Source: CAYWJT01 sp964458655 (GTDB taxonomy: Bacteria > Acidobacteriota > Aminicenantia > Aminicenantales > Saccharicenantaceae). From it: a stretch of DNA of 35,945 nt. The stretch is taken from the NCBI GenBank assembly GCA_964458655.1, contig CAYWJT010000025.1:1-35945 (forward strand), written 5' to 3'. Positions within the stretch are counted from its first letter, which is position 1. Every line of letters starts with the position of its first letter. A model generated the notes under the pieces. That model did no database searches and had not been told where the DNA came from. It saw nothing but the letters and a program-made list of their open reading frames with translations. Shown in pieces: positions 1 to 7,822 of the stretch. The position numbers and the translations under genes are program-made.

Positions 1-248
1 TCAAGGACGGCGAGGAAGTGCGGGTCTGGAACGACCGAGGCGCGGTCATGGTGCGCTGCCGCCTGACCCGGCGCATCATGCCGGGCGTCGTGGCCCTGCC
101 CCAGGGCGCCTGGTGGACTCCCGACCAAAACGGCGTCGACCGCCGGGGCTCGGTCAACGTGCTGACCTCCGAACGCTGGACCCCGCTGGCCTTCGGCAAC
201 GCCCAGCACACGGTCATGGTCCAGGTGGGCAAAGCGGGGAAGGGTTGA
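1..248 (+). CDS. dmsA: DMSO-reductase-family molybdopterin oxidoreductase, catalytic subunit, C-terminal end (partial)
   Basis: The gene runs in from the left edge; the open frame is entered at base 3 and stops at 246-248. About 81 residues are visible and match the end of the molybdopterin-dinucleotide-binding domain of DmsA-type enzymes: an N-D-R-G segment, 'PGVVALPQGAW', a 'NVLTSE' segment, and the terminal 'PLAFGNAQHT' stretch that closes E. coli DmsA-like proteins. Enzymes of this family reduce DMSO, TMAO, polysulfide or related acceptors using bis-MGD, usually facing the periplasm. The four-cluster ferredoxin subunit starts 2 bases after the stop and the membrane anchor follows, so this is the first gene of a DmsABC-like operon. 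The substrate cannot be decided because the catalytic region lies outside the window. Confidence 0.85.
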   Translation, partial: KDGEEVRVWNDRGAVMVRCRLTRRIMPGVVALPQGAWWTPDQNGVDRRGSVNVLTSERWTPLAFGNAQHTVMVQVGKAGKG

Positions 249-250
249 AG

Positions 251-868
251 ATGGTCAACCAGTACGCCTTCTTTTTCGACGCCTCGGCCTGCAGCGGCTG
301 CAAGGCCTGCCAGGTGGCCTGCAAGGACCGGAACGACCTCGAGCCGGGCGTGCTCTGGCGCCGCGTCTATGAAGTTACAGGCGGGGACTGGGAGCGCAAA
401 GGCGGAGCGTGGGTGCCGTCGCTTGCCGTCTACAACATCTCGATGGCCTGTAATCACTGCCTGAAGCCGGTCTGCGGCCTGTCCTGTCCGGTAAAGGCCA
501 TCTGGAAAAGGGATGACGGCATCGTCCTCATCGACGCCGCGAGGTGCATCGGCTGCCGCTACTGCGAGTGGGCCTGCCCTTATAGCTCAATCCGCTTCGA
601 CCTCCGAAAGAACGTCGTTTCCAAGTGCGACTTCTGCGTCGACGCCGTCGAGGCGGGGGAGCCGCCGGCCTGCGTCGCGGCCTGCCCGGAGCGGGCCCTC
701 GACTTCGGCGACCTGGACGAGCTGCGCAGGAAGTACGGGGATGTGCGGACGGTGCATCCCCTGCCCGACCCGGCCCAGACCGACCCGGCCCTCGTCATCA
801 AGCCGCACCGCGACTCGTCCCGGGCGGCCGAAAAGAAGGCCGAGGTCTCCAACTGGGAGGAAGTCTGA
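251..868 (+). CDS. dmsB: DmsB-like four-cluster [4Fe-4S] electron-transfer subunit
   Basis: The 205-residue product closely follows E. coli DmsB in length and order. It carries four cysteine groups: C14-x2-C17-x2-C20-x3-C24; a CNHC...C...CP group; CIGCRYCEWACP; and CDFC followed by C-x3-CP. Together they would bind four [4Fe-4S] clusters that pass electrons from the membrane anchor to the molybdenum subunit. The C-terminus keeps the 'ALDFGDLDELRRKYGD' and 'ALVIKPH' segments typical of DmsB. The ATG at 251 is chosen because it gives the family N-terminus (M-x-Q-Y-F-F-D) and follows a GGGGAAGGG ribosome-binding region. An in-frame upstream extension to 113 would overlap the catalytic subunit and has no homologous content. 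The stop abuts the GTG start of the anchor gene, implying translational coupling. Confidence 0.93.
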   Translation: MVNQYAFFFDASACSGCKACQVACKDRNDLEPGVLWRRVYEVTGGDWERKGGAWVPSLAVYNISMACNHCLKPVCGLSCPVKAIWKRDDGIVLIDAARCIGCRYCEWACPYSSIRFDLRKNVVSKCDFCVDAVEAGEPPACVAACPERALDFGDLDELRRKYGDVRTVHPLPDPAQTDPALVIKPHRDSSRAAEKKAEVSNWEEV

Positions 869-1768
869 GTGCTGAAGGAGTGGCCGCTCGTCGGTTTCAC
901 AATTCTCGGGCAGGCCGCGGCCGGGCTTTACCTCGCCTGGTTCTGGCTGCCTTTCGTTCTCGGCCGCGGCGGCTTCGCAGACTGGGCTGGGACCGGAAGC
1001 AGGGCCGGCCTCATGGCTGCTCTGGGGCTGCTGGTGCTGGCCGCCGTCATTTCCTTTTGGCACCTTCGGCGGCCACTGCGAGCCTATCGGGCCCTGAGCA
1101 ATGTCCGCACCTCCCGGCTTAGCCTGGAGATCCTCTTCGAGCTCGCCTTCGGGTTCGCGCTGGCCGCGGCCCTGACCGCGTCGCTGGCGGAGGCTTCGGC
1201 CGGGTGGCTGCCGCCGCTGCATGTCGCGGCCGGCCTTGGCGCCGTATTGTTCGTTTCGAGCATGGCCCGGGTCTACATGCTCGAGTCCGTCCCGGACTGG
1301 GATTCCTGGCACACCCCGGTTTCGTTCTCGTTGACGGCTCTCTGCCTGGGTGTCGCGGCCGTCCCCATACTGAAGACGATGGTCCCGCTCCGTTCAGCCC
1401 AAGGCGCCCAAAACCCCGTCGTCGCGGAGGCCGCGGCCGGCCGGTTCTATTTCACGTCCGCACTGGTCTTGTTCGCGGCCGCGCTCCTTACGGCTGCGCT
1501 CTTTTTCCCCGAGCACGGACTTGCAGGGAAAAAGTCCGGGCCGTCGCTCAAGCCGAAGCGCTCGGCTCCGGCCGCGCTCCACTTGCTAAGGCTCTTTTTC
1601 CTGCTGGCCGCGTCCGCGATCGCTTATTTTGTTCTTTCAGGGAAGCTTGCCCCGCCGGACCGGGAGACGTCCCGGCTCATTGCCGGCCTACCCTTCTTTC
1701 TCGCGCTGGCGGCTGAGTCGGTCGGCCGCTTCCTATTCTATTCCCTGGCCGGGACATCGAGCCGCTGA
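869..1768 (+). CDS. dmsC: DmsC-like membrane anchor subunit
   Basis: A 299-residue polytopic membrane protein that starts with GTG directly after the stop of the dmsB-like gene. The opening 'EWPLVGFTILGQAAAGLYLAWF' matches the first helix of DmsC anchors. About eight hydrophobic segments can be counted (near residues 6-26, 48-66, 90-112, 117-135, 150-170, 190-213, 235-255 and 270-290). By family knowledge this subunit anchors the DmsAB dimer, oxidises menaquinol and feeds electrons to the ferredoxin subunit. It is the last gene of the operon and is followed by a weak hairpin with a short T-run. DmsC sequences diverge strongly, so the assignment depends partly on gene order. Confidence 0.88.
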   Translation: MLKEWPLVGFTILGQAAAGLYLAWFWLPFVLGRGGFADWAGTGSRAGLMAALGLLVLAAVISFWHLRRPLRAYRALSNVRTSRLSLEILFELAFGFALAAALTASLAEASAGWLPPLHVAAGLGAVLFVSSMARVYMLESVPDWDSWHTPVSFSLTALCLGVAAVPILKTMVPLRSAQGAQNPVVAEAAAGRFYFTSALVLFAAALLTAALFFPEHGLAGKKSGPSLKPKRSAPAALHLLRLFFLLAASAIAYFVLSGKLAPPDRETSRLIAGLPFFLALAAESVGRFLFYSLAGTSSR

Positions 1769-1779
1769 GCCTGTCCTGT

Positions 1780-1802
1780 GCCGGGTGAGCCTCCCGGTTT
1801 TT
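1780..1802 (+). terminator. Weak intrinsic terminator after the dms-like operon
   Basis: A short hairpin with arms CCGGG and CCCGG (1781-1785 and 1793-1797, extendable by one G-T pair) and a 7-nt loop is followed directly by TTTTT at 1798-1802. It lies 12 bases after the anchor-subunit stop and before the convergent peptidase gene, where a terminator is expected. The stem is short, so efficiency is uncertain. Confidence 0.45.
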
Positions 1803-1880
1803 GCCCCATCCGCGGCCGGGACCCCTCTCAGTCAGGATAGACGGGCCGCATATGTCCTGATAATTGCGCGGGAAAGCGTG

Positions 1881-4838
1881 TTACTTCTTCGCCGGTTCTT
1901 CTTTCTTATCCTCTTTGCCCGGCTTCTCGGCAGGTTTCAGTCCTTTGGCCCGCTCCTTGAGGTGGTCCTTGAGCTTCAGATAGGGGATGCCATCCGTGTA
2001 CCAGGCCGGCGCCGGCTTGCCCATGAGGTGGTGGTCGAAGAACTCCTTCATCCGCACCGTGTAGTCCTTGCGGTTGGCCGGCTTCTGCAGGCCGTGGTTC
2101 TCGCCGACGTACTGAAGCATGACGACCGGTTTTTTCAGGCGCCGCAGGGTGTTGTAGTACTCGATGCCCTGGTTCCAGTCCACGGCGCCGTCCTTGTCGT
2201 TGTGGAGGATGATGAGGGGCGTGTTCACCCGCGCGGCGTAGTAGACCGGCGAGTTGCGCTGGTAGGCCTCCAGGTTGTCCCAGTAGCCGCCCTTGAACCG
2301 GCCCTGGCTCGACTCGAAGATGGGCTGGTTGGCCGAGCCGCTGTTGAAGTAGATCGAGCTGTACATGCTGATCATGTTGGTCAGCGGGGCCCCGGCCACG
2401 GCCGCGGCGAAGTCCGCCTGGGTGATGAGGAAGGCCGTCTGGTAGCCTCCCCAGGAATGGCCATGCAGCCCGACGCGGGAGCGGTCGACCACCCCGGCGG
2501 CCACGGCGGCGTCGATGGCGGGCAGGACGCACCAGACCGCCGACATCCCGGGGTCGTTGACCTCATAAGTGATGTCGGGCATAAGGACCGCGTAGCCGTT
2601 GCTGGTGTAAACAGACTTGTTGAAGCCGTTGGCCGAGGGCATGGAATAGCGGTTGAGAGTCTGGGACATCTTCTCGTAGTAATAGACGATCGTCGGATAT
2701 CGCCGGCCCTTCTCATAATTGGCGGGCAGGAAGAGCGCCGCCTGGAGCTTCTTGCCTTTGGCGCTCGTGTAGTCGAGGAGCATCTGTCCGCTCGACCACA
2801 GGAAGTCCTTCTGCTGCGGGTTGGCCTCGGTGATCTTCCGGCCGTCGCGGAGCAGGGCGTCTGTCACGTAGTAATCGGGATAGTCCTTGAAAGTGTCGCG
2901 GGTGTAGACGTAGACTTCGGCCTTCTTGGCTTTGGCCAGCCCGCCGAAGCCGGCGTCGTCCCAGAGCAGCATGACCGGCGCCGTCTTGCCTTTTTCCAGG
3001 CGGGCGAGGCCGGCCTTCTTGGTCCATTCGCCGTAGGCCGCGAAGTATTGGGGCTGGCCGAGGTCGACGGCCTTCTCATCGGGGTCGAGGCGGAGCCGTC
3101 TGTAGCGGATGCTTTCCTTGGCCCCGTTGCCGGTCAGGTTGACGGCCTTGCCCGTGCCGCTCACCGGCACGCTCCAGATGTCCCAGCCGTCGGAGAGAAG
3201 GACGTTGAGGCCGTCCCGGGTCGAGCCGACCGGCGGGTCGGGCGGCTTGACGACGTTCTGGTCGTTGTCCTCGTCGACGAAAGATGCTGGGACGTCCCTC
3301 GTGATGTTGACGTATTTCCCGGTCGACATGTCATAGGTGTAGAAATGGCCGTCTTCGTAGGTTAGAAAACGGCCACCGTCAAAGAGCGGGCCGAAATAAT
3401 AGCGGACCTTCTTGAGTGCCGGCGTCCTGGCGCCGGTCTTGAGGTCGATGACGTAGATATCCTGGAACCGCCGGCCGTCGAGGTTCGAGTCCAGCTCGTA
3501 CTCGCTGTTGTCCAGACCGACGGCGTAACGGGACTTGGGCGCGGTCACGACCTCGCGGACGTCGTCGTCGGCCAGCCGGAGGAACTTCTTTTCCTTGACT
3601 CTGTAGATCGCGAGGTAACTGAAGTTCTTATCGCGCTGTTCCTGGACCTGCTGCATGGACTGGAGACGGCTGTCCCGGCCGTGCCAGATGACGAGGTCCG
3701 GGATGTCCTCGTCGTCGACGTCGTCGGGCTTGGACGGCGGGGCCGGGGCCGCGTCCTTGGCGGCTCCTTCCCCGGGCTCAGTCTTCCTTTCGGCGTCCTT
3801 TTTCTTCTTGGCTTCGTGGATGCCGAAGAGGACGGCGTCGAAGCTCTCAGTCCATTCCGGCGCGCGGTTGGGGCTGATGGTCATGCCTTCGGGGAAGGCG
3901 TTGTCGCCGCCCGGGTCGTAGACCGTCTTGACCGGACCCTTGGGGTCCTGGAAACCGGAATAGGCGACCAAGCTCCAGAGTTTGTCCTCGTAGGCCTTGT
4001 CCTCCCTGCCCTTGAGCGCGGCCAGGGCCTCGCCCTTTTCCGACCAGGAGAGGGCCTTGTAGGTCGCTTTATCGCTGTCGAGCGGGACGACCGTGCCGGA
4101 TTTCATATCGCGGAGCTGGATGCCGTTGCCAGCCTGCCCCTGGGCGTCGATGAGGAGGGCCAGTTTCGTTCCTTTCTTATCGAAAGCGAATTCGGCGACG
4201 TTGCCGATATTGACTTCCCTGGCGGTGGCCAGCTCCCGCAGGACGAGGTCTGAGCCCGTCCACTTGTCCTTCTCTTTCTCCTGGCTCTCGGGGGCGAAGC
4301 GGTGAAGCGCTAGGAAGCCCGGGTTCTCTCCCGAGAAGGCCAGGCCGCGGACCTTGTCGAACTCGGTCTTCTCGCCCGTTTCCAGGTTGACCAGGCAGGC
4401 CGTCGTGGTGACACGCTTCTTTTCCTTGCGCAGGGTCTTCATCTCCTTTGAGCCGGGAAAAGCGAGGAAGGCCGCCCACTTGGAATCGGCCGAGAAACCG
4501 GGCGCCGGCCGGGCGCCGAAGCGCGGCGCTTCGCCGACCGGAAAGCGGTGCTCTTTGGCGCCCCGGGTCTGACGTATGACGACCTCGCTCTCGCCCTCGA
4601 CGGGGCTCAGCCTGTACATGAACCAGCTCCCGTCGGGCGAAAGCTCGGCCGAGTCGATCGACTTCCAGTCCAAGATGTCCTGGAGTGAGATGGGGCGCGG
4701 GGCGGAAACCGCGGGCGCCATCTCGGCGGGTTTGTCCTGGGCGGTCGAGGCCGCGGGAACGGCCGGCGCGCCCGGTACCGCGGCCAGGACCGCGAGGGCG
4801 ATTACGATGGTGAAATAAAGGAACCGCAAGTTTTTCAT
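1881..4838 (-). CDS. Secreted S9-family (prolyl oligopeptidase) peptidase
   Basis: The 985-residue product begins with a signal peptide (MKN, a hydrophobic run to about residue 22, then Ala/Pro-rich sequence), so it is probably exported. Residues of about 50-640 form a beta-propeller-like region with repeated 'ADSKW', 'YVIDLKTG' and 'FYTYDMSTG' blade motifs. The C-terminal part is the alpha/beta hydrolase domain with Ser795 in GHSWGGYQ, Asp881 in HNDKDG and His915 in GENHG, in the correct order and spacing for the S9 catalytic triad. The protein is longer than most S9 enzymes because of charged insertions (E/K-rich near residues 340-370) and a Lys/Glu-rich tail. The start is supported by AAGGAGGT about 12 bases upstream and a promoter at 4874-4902. 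It is monocistronic, convergent with the dms operon and divergent from rsgA. The likely role is digestion of oligopeptides in the periplasm or outside the cell. Confidence 0.92.
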   Translation of the reverse strand: MKNLRFLYFTIVIALAVLAAVPGAPAVPAASTAQDKPAEMAPAVSAPRPISLQDILDWKSIDSAELSPDGSWFMYRLSPVEGESEVVIRQTRGAKEHRFPVGEAPRFGARPAPGFSADSKWAAFLAFPGSKEMKTLRKEKKRVTTTACLVNLETGEKTEFDKVRGLAFSGENPGFLALHRFAPESQEKEKDKWTGSDLVLRELATAREVNIGNVAEFAFDKKGTKLALLIDAQGQAGNGIQLRDMKSGTVVPLDSDKATYKALSWSEKGEALAALKGREDKAYEDKLWSLVAYSGFQDPKGPVKTVYDPGGDNAFPEGMTISPNRAPEWTESFDAVLFGIHEAKKKKDAERKTEPGEGAAKDAAPAPPSKPDDVDDEDIPDLVIWHGRDSRLQSMQQVQEQRDKNFSYLAIYRVKEKKFLRLADDDVREVVTAPKSRYAVGLDNSEYELDSNLDGRRFQDIYVIDLKTGARTPALKKVRYYFGPLFDGGRFLTYEDGHFYTYDMSTGKYVNITRDVPASFVDEDNDQNVVKPPDPPVGSTRDGLNVLLSDGWDIWSVPVSGTGKAVNLTGNGAKESIRYRRLRLDPDEKAVDLGQPQYFAAYGEWTKKAGLARLEKGKTAPVMLLWDDAGFGGLAKAKKAEVYVYTRDTFKDYPDYYVTDALLRDGRKITEANPQQKDFLWSSGQMLLDYTSAKGKKLQAALFLPANYEKGRRYPTIVYYYEKMSQTLNRYSMPSANGFNKSVYTSNGYAVLMPDITYEVNDPGMSAVWCVLPAIDAAVAAGVVDRSRVGLHGHSWGGYQTAFLITQADFAAAVAGAPLTNMISMYSSIYFNSGSANQPIFESSQGRFKGGYWDNLEAYQRNSPVYYAARVNTPLIILHNDKDGAVDWNQGIEYYNTLRRLKKPVVMLQYVGENHGLQKPANRKDYTVRMKEFFDHHLMGKPAPAWYTDGIPYLKLKDHLKERAKGLKPAEKPGKEDKKEEPAKK

Positions 4839-4873
4839 GGCTGTGACCGAACCTCCTTAAGGGTTAGGAACCG

Positions 4874-4902
4874 ATGATATAGCCCCGCATCGCCCAGGTC
4901 AA
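4874..4902 (-). promoter_or_regulatory. Sigma70-type promoter for the S9 peptidase gene
   Basis: Read on the minus strand, TTGACC (4902-4897) and TATCAT (4879-4874) are separated by exactly 17 bases. Each hexamer matches the consensus at five of six positions. Transcription would begin near 4867 and give a leader of about 30 bases containing the AAGGAGGT ribosome-binding site. Confidence 0.55.
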
Positions 4903-4958
4903 CAAGATTCCCCGGGAATGGAGGCATTCACTTCGCCTTGACACCCCGCAGGCTTTCC

Positions 4959-4987
4959 TTGACGCCTTATGGTGCCGTACCTATACT
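4959..4987 (+). promoter_or_regulatory. Sigma70-type promoter for rsgA
   Basis: TTGACG (4959-4964) and TATACT (4982-4987) are separated by 17 bases, a good match to the -35/-10 consensus. The predicted start of transcription is near 4994. The in-frame ATG at 4969 lies inside this promoter, so translation of rsgA must begin further down, at 5107 or 5113. A 6-bp inverted repeat (GTCGTT 5034-5039 / AACGAC 5051-5056) lies in the leader. Confidence 0.6.
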
Positions 4988-5106
4988 TGATGCTTCGTCC
5001 TTTGCGGCGACGGCATGCAAGGCGTCTCGGTGAGTCGTTACGATCGAGCGAACGACGTGTGTGCCTGGCCGGACAGGGTCTTGACCGAAGTTCTGGAGTC
5101 GCGCAG

Positions 5107-6186
5107 ATGAGAATGGAAGATTACGGATGGGACGGAAGCACGGCCGCCGCCTTCGAGGCCGCCGCCGGCCCGGGAATGGTCCCGGCACGCGTCGTCCGTC
5201 AGGACAGGGGCCGCTCGACCTTGGTGACGCCGCTGGGAATCCTGACGGGCGAAGTGTCGGGTCGCTTCCGGCACGAGGCCTCTGGTCCCGCGGACTATCC
5301 GGCCGTCGGGGACTGGGCGGTCGTCGAGCCGTCCGCCTCTGGCCCGGCTCTCATCCACGCCGTGCTGCCGCGGAGGAGCGCGTTCGTGCGCAAGGCCGCG
5401 GGCGGGGCCGTCGAGGAACAGGTTGCGGCCGCCAACGTGGATATAGTGTTCCTGGTCAGCGGGCTCGACGGCGAGTTCAACCTCCGTCGCATTGAAAGGT
5501 ACTTGACGACGGCCTGGGCGAGCGGCGCGGAACCAGTCATCGTCCTCAACAAGGCCGACCTCCGCGAAGAGCTTCAACAGGTCATGGATGAGGTGCGGGC
5601 GGTCGCGCCCGGGGTCGCCGTTGAGGCCGTAAGCACCGTTGCCGAGGGCGGTCTGGACGGCCTTGCCCCCTACCTGGTCCCGGGCAAGACCGTGGCTTTG
5701 CTCGGCTCCTCAGGGGTGGGGAAGTCGACGATAATAAACCGTCTGCTGGGGGAGGAGCGCCTCGCAACGGCGCCGGTGAGCGACGCCGAGGCCGGCCGCG
5801 GCCGTCACACGACCACTTCCCGCGAGCTCGTCCGCCTTCCCGGAGGCGCCCTGCTCATCGACACGCCAGGCATGCGCGAACTCCAGCTCTGGGCCGAGGA
5901 GGAGTGCCTGGACATGACGTTCGAGGACATAGACCGCCTGGCTGCCGGCTGTCGCTTCCCCGACTGCGGCCACGATAACGAGCCGGGCTGCGCAGTGCGA
6001 TCGGCTGTGCGGGACGGCCGGCTCGATGTCCGGCGCCTTGAAAGCTACAGGAAGCTCCGCCGTGAGGTCCGGTTCCTTGCGCTCAAGAAAGACGTCAAAG
6101 AGCGCCGGCGCAGGGAAAAGGAGGCGGGCAGGAGGTTCGCGACCATGCTCAAGGAAGTGAAGAGGCACAAGCCCCGGTATAAGTAA
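5107..6186 (+). CDS. rsgA: Ribosome small-subunit-dependent GTPase A
   Basis: A circularly permuted GTPase of 359 residues that helps late 30S ribosomal subunit maturation. It has an N-terminal OB-fold ('VVRQDRGRSTLVTP...GDWAVVE'), then G4 (NKAD, 148-151) ahead of G1 (GSSGVGKS, 200-207) and G3 (DTPGMREL), the permuted order diagnostic of RsgA/YjeQ. The C-terminal zinc finger is intact: C282, C287, H289, C295. The start at 5107 is preferred over the open frame reaching 4969 because a good promoter covers 4959-4987, and 'MRMEDYGW' fits the family N-terminus. The stop lies one base before the convergent stop of mobA. Confidence 0.95.
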   Translation: MRMEDYGWDGSTAAAFEAAAGPGMVPARVVRQDRGRSTLVTPLGILTGEVSGRFRHEASGPADYPAVGDWAVVEPSASGPALIHAVLPRRSAFVRKAAGGAVEEQVAAANVDIVFLVSGLDGEFNLRRIERYLTTAWASGAEPVIVLNKADLREELQQVMDEVRAVAPGVAVEAVSTVAEGGLDGLAPYLVPGKTVALLGSSGVGKSTIINRLLGEERLATAPVSDAEAGRGRHTTTSRELVRLPGGALLIDTPGMRELQLWAEEECLDMTFEDIDRLAAGCRFPDCGHDNEPGCAVRSAVRDGRLDVRRLESYRKLRREVRFLALKKDVKERRRREKEAGRRFATMLKEVKRHKPRYK

Positions 6187-6187
6187 G

Positions 6188-6832
6188 CTATCTCATGGCC
6201 TGCGACTTCAGGAAGGCCCTGAATTCGCGGATGTCCTTTTTGGTGTTGAGGTTCCAGAGCCGGTCCTTTTCGCCGAGCTCCAGTCGGGCCGTCCGGCAGG
6301 ACTCCAGGAGCGGGATGATGCTCCTCCTGCCCGACCCGAGCAGCCTTTCGGCTTCGGGGATCACTGCCCGTGAATAGAACGCGAACAGGGGTTCGAACCT
6401 TCCTTCCGCGGTCACCGGGACGGCGATATCGGCTTTCGCCGCGGCCCGGGCCAGCCGGCGGACAACTTCGATGTTCATGCTGGGAATGTCGCAGGCGACC
6501 ACGAAGCACTTTTCCGCAGCCGCGGCCTTTAGGGAAGATGTGAGGGCCGCGAGAGGCCCGGCGCCGGGAATCTCATCCTCGATCGTCCTGCAGCCGGGGA
6601 GCCTCAACCTGCGTCCCGGCGAAACGCTGAGCAGTATCTCGCCGAAATGGGGCCTGAGCTGTTCCAATAAGATATCAATGAGCCTGAGGCCGCCGATGCG
6701 TATGGAAGCCTTGTCGCGGCCCATCCGCCGGGCCCGCCCTCCCGCGAGGATGACGGCCGTGACCGGCCGCCCGGCGCATCGTAGGTATCGGTCCACGCAT
6801 CGGATGATAGCGGAAAAGGCGCGCCTTTCCAA
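6188..6832 (-). CDS. mobA: Molybdenum cofactor guanylyltransferase MobA
   Basis: MobA joins GMP from GTP to molybdopterin to form the MGD cofactor used by DMSO-reductase-family enzymes. The nucleotide-binding signature 'ILAGGRARRMGRDKASI' is clear, followed by the 'EDEIPGAGPLAAL' and 'VVACDIPSMN' segments that bind guanine and metal. 'PVTAEGRFEPLFAFYSRAVIP' and a C-terminal 'NLNTKKDI' motif complete the family pattern. The product is 214 residues from 6832, or 202 from an in-frame GTG at 6796, which would give a more usual N-terminus; no strong ribosome-binding site separates the two. A cytoplasmic enzyme, plausibly serving the Dms-like molybdoenzyme at the left edge. It overlaps nothing and is convergent with rsgA. 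Confidence 0.9.
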   Translation of the reverse strand: MERRAFSAIIRCVDRYLRCAGRPVTAVILAGGRARRMGRDKASIRIGGLRLIDILLEQLRPHFGEILLSVSPGRRLRLPGCRTIEDEIPGAGPLAALTSSLKAAAAEKCFVVACDIPSMNIEVVRRLARAAAKADIAVPVTAEGRFEPLFAFYSRAVIPEAERLLGSGRRSIIPLLESCRTARLELGEKDRLWNLNTKKDIREFRAFLKSQAMR

Positions 6833-6919
6833 TCCGCCGGTCTTGTTATTTTTTTGAGCCTCGTGCTTCTTGACTTGCGCTCAGCCGGTCGGTGATAATT
6901 GGCGGGCCGGCTCAACCCC

Positions 6920-7813
6920 ATGTTCTTCAAGAGGCAAGACTTTTACCGATCCCTGACCGCTTTCTCTCCGGGTCTCGTGGAACGCGTCAAAAAATGCGTC
7001 GAGGACTCCGAGAAAAGGTTCCAGGGCAGGGGGTCCGGGCAGACGGGATTCCTCTGGGAGCACACGGCGCTCGTCGCCTCCCTGGCCTTCAGGATCGCCC
7101 GGGGCGAGAAGGAAGACCCGAACCTGGCCGCCCTGGTCGGCCTTCTTCACGACGCGGGCAAGTTCGAGGAGGGCCGGTACCATCCGCGGGAGGAAGCGGA
7201 AGAGGAAGCCGCCGCCAGGCTGGCGCGCCGCGTCCTGGAGGAGGCCGGCTTGAGCGTCGTGGCCGTTGGGCGCGTGGTCCGGGCCCTGCGCTCTCTCTAC
7301 AACTCCGGCGGCCGCAGGAACGGACTGGCCGACATCGTCCATGACGCCGATTTCCTGACCAAGTCGGGTTTCCTTGGCGTGGCCTCGTTCTTCATGAAAT
7401 CCACGCTGCGCGGCCGCAACCTGGAGCGGTCGCTGGTCGAGTTCCTGAGCCGGGAGCTGACCTACGCCGCCTCGCTGCCGCAGAACATGCGCACTGAGAC
7501 GGGCCGGAAGATGGCGGCGGTCAAGTCGCAGGACACGCTCCGCTTCTACCGCTCTTTCCTGGCCGAGCTCAAGCGCGTACACAGGGCGGATCTTAAGATC
7601 CGGAGCTACAAGACGGCCAGGCCCGGTCGCAAAGGAAAACAGGCCTCGCTCCTGCTGGCCCTGCCCTCGGTCTGCGGCGACTGCGGCGGCCGCTGGGATG
7701 TCAGGGTCGGGACCGAGAAAGGCGTCAAGTGCGAGAGGAGCGAAGCGGTGGTGACCTGCTCTTCTTGTCGGTCAAGCTACACCGTGTCTTTCTGTCTGCC
7801 CGAGATAGGCTGA
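6920..7813 (+). CDS. HD-domain phosphohydrolase-like protein with C-terminal zinc ribbon
   Basis: A 297-residue protein (ATG at 6920; a TTG at 6899 would add seven residues). Residues of about 45-150 form an HD domain: H48, the H77-D78 pair in LLHDAGKF, and a later H141-D142-x-D144 segment, the metal-binding arrangement of HD hydrolases acting on nucleotides or phosphoesters. The C-terminal 60 residues contain two CxxC pairs (CGDC and CSSC) in a beta-rich context, a likely zinc ribbon. An Arg/Lys-rich linker joins the two parts. The gene lies nine bases upstream of the GH18 gene, so they are likely co-transcribed, but no functional link is evident. The substrate is unknown. The combination of HD and zinc ribbon could imply nucleic-acid or protein binding, which is inference. 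Confidence 0.75.
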   Translation: MFFKRQDFYRSLTAFSPGLVERVKKCVEDSEKRFQGRGSGQTGFLWEHTALVASLAFRIARGEKEDPNLAALVGLLHDAGKFEEGRYHPREEAEEEAAARLARRVLEEAGLSVVAVGRVVRALRSLYNSGGRRNGLADIVHDADFLTKSGFLGVASFFMKSTLRGRNLERSLVEFLSRELTYAASLPQNMRTETGRKMAAVKSQDTLRFYRSFLAELKRVHRADLKIRSYKTARPGRKGKQASLLLALPSVCGDCGGRWDVRVGTEKGVKCERSEAVVTCSSCRSSYTVSFCLPEIG

Positions 7814-7822
7814 GGAGGGGCG

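Noticed and set aside
1629..3365. 578-codon open frame on the plus strand
   Set aside because: It starts inside the DmsC-like gene and runs antisense to the S9 peptidase; no domain is recognisable.
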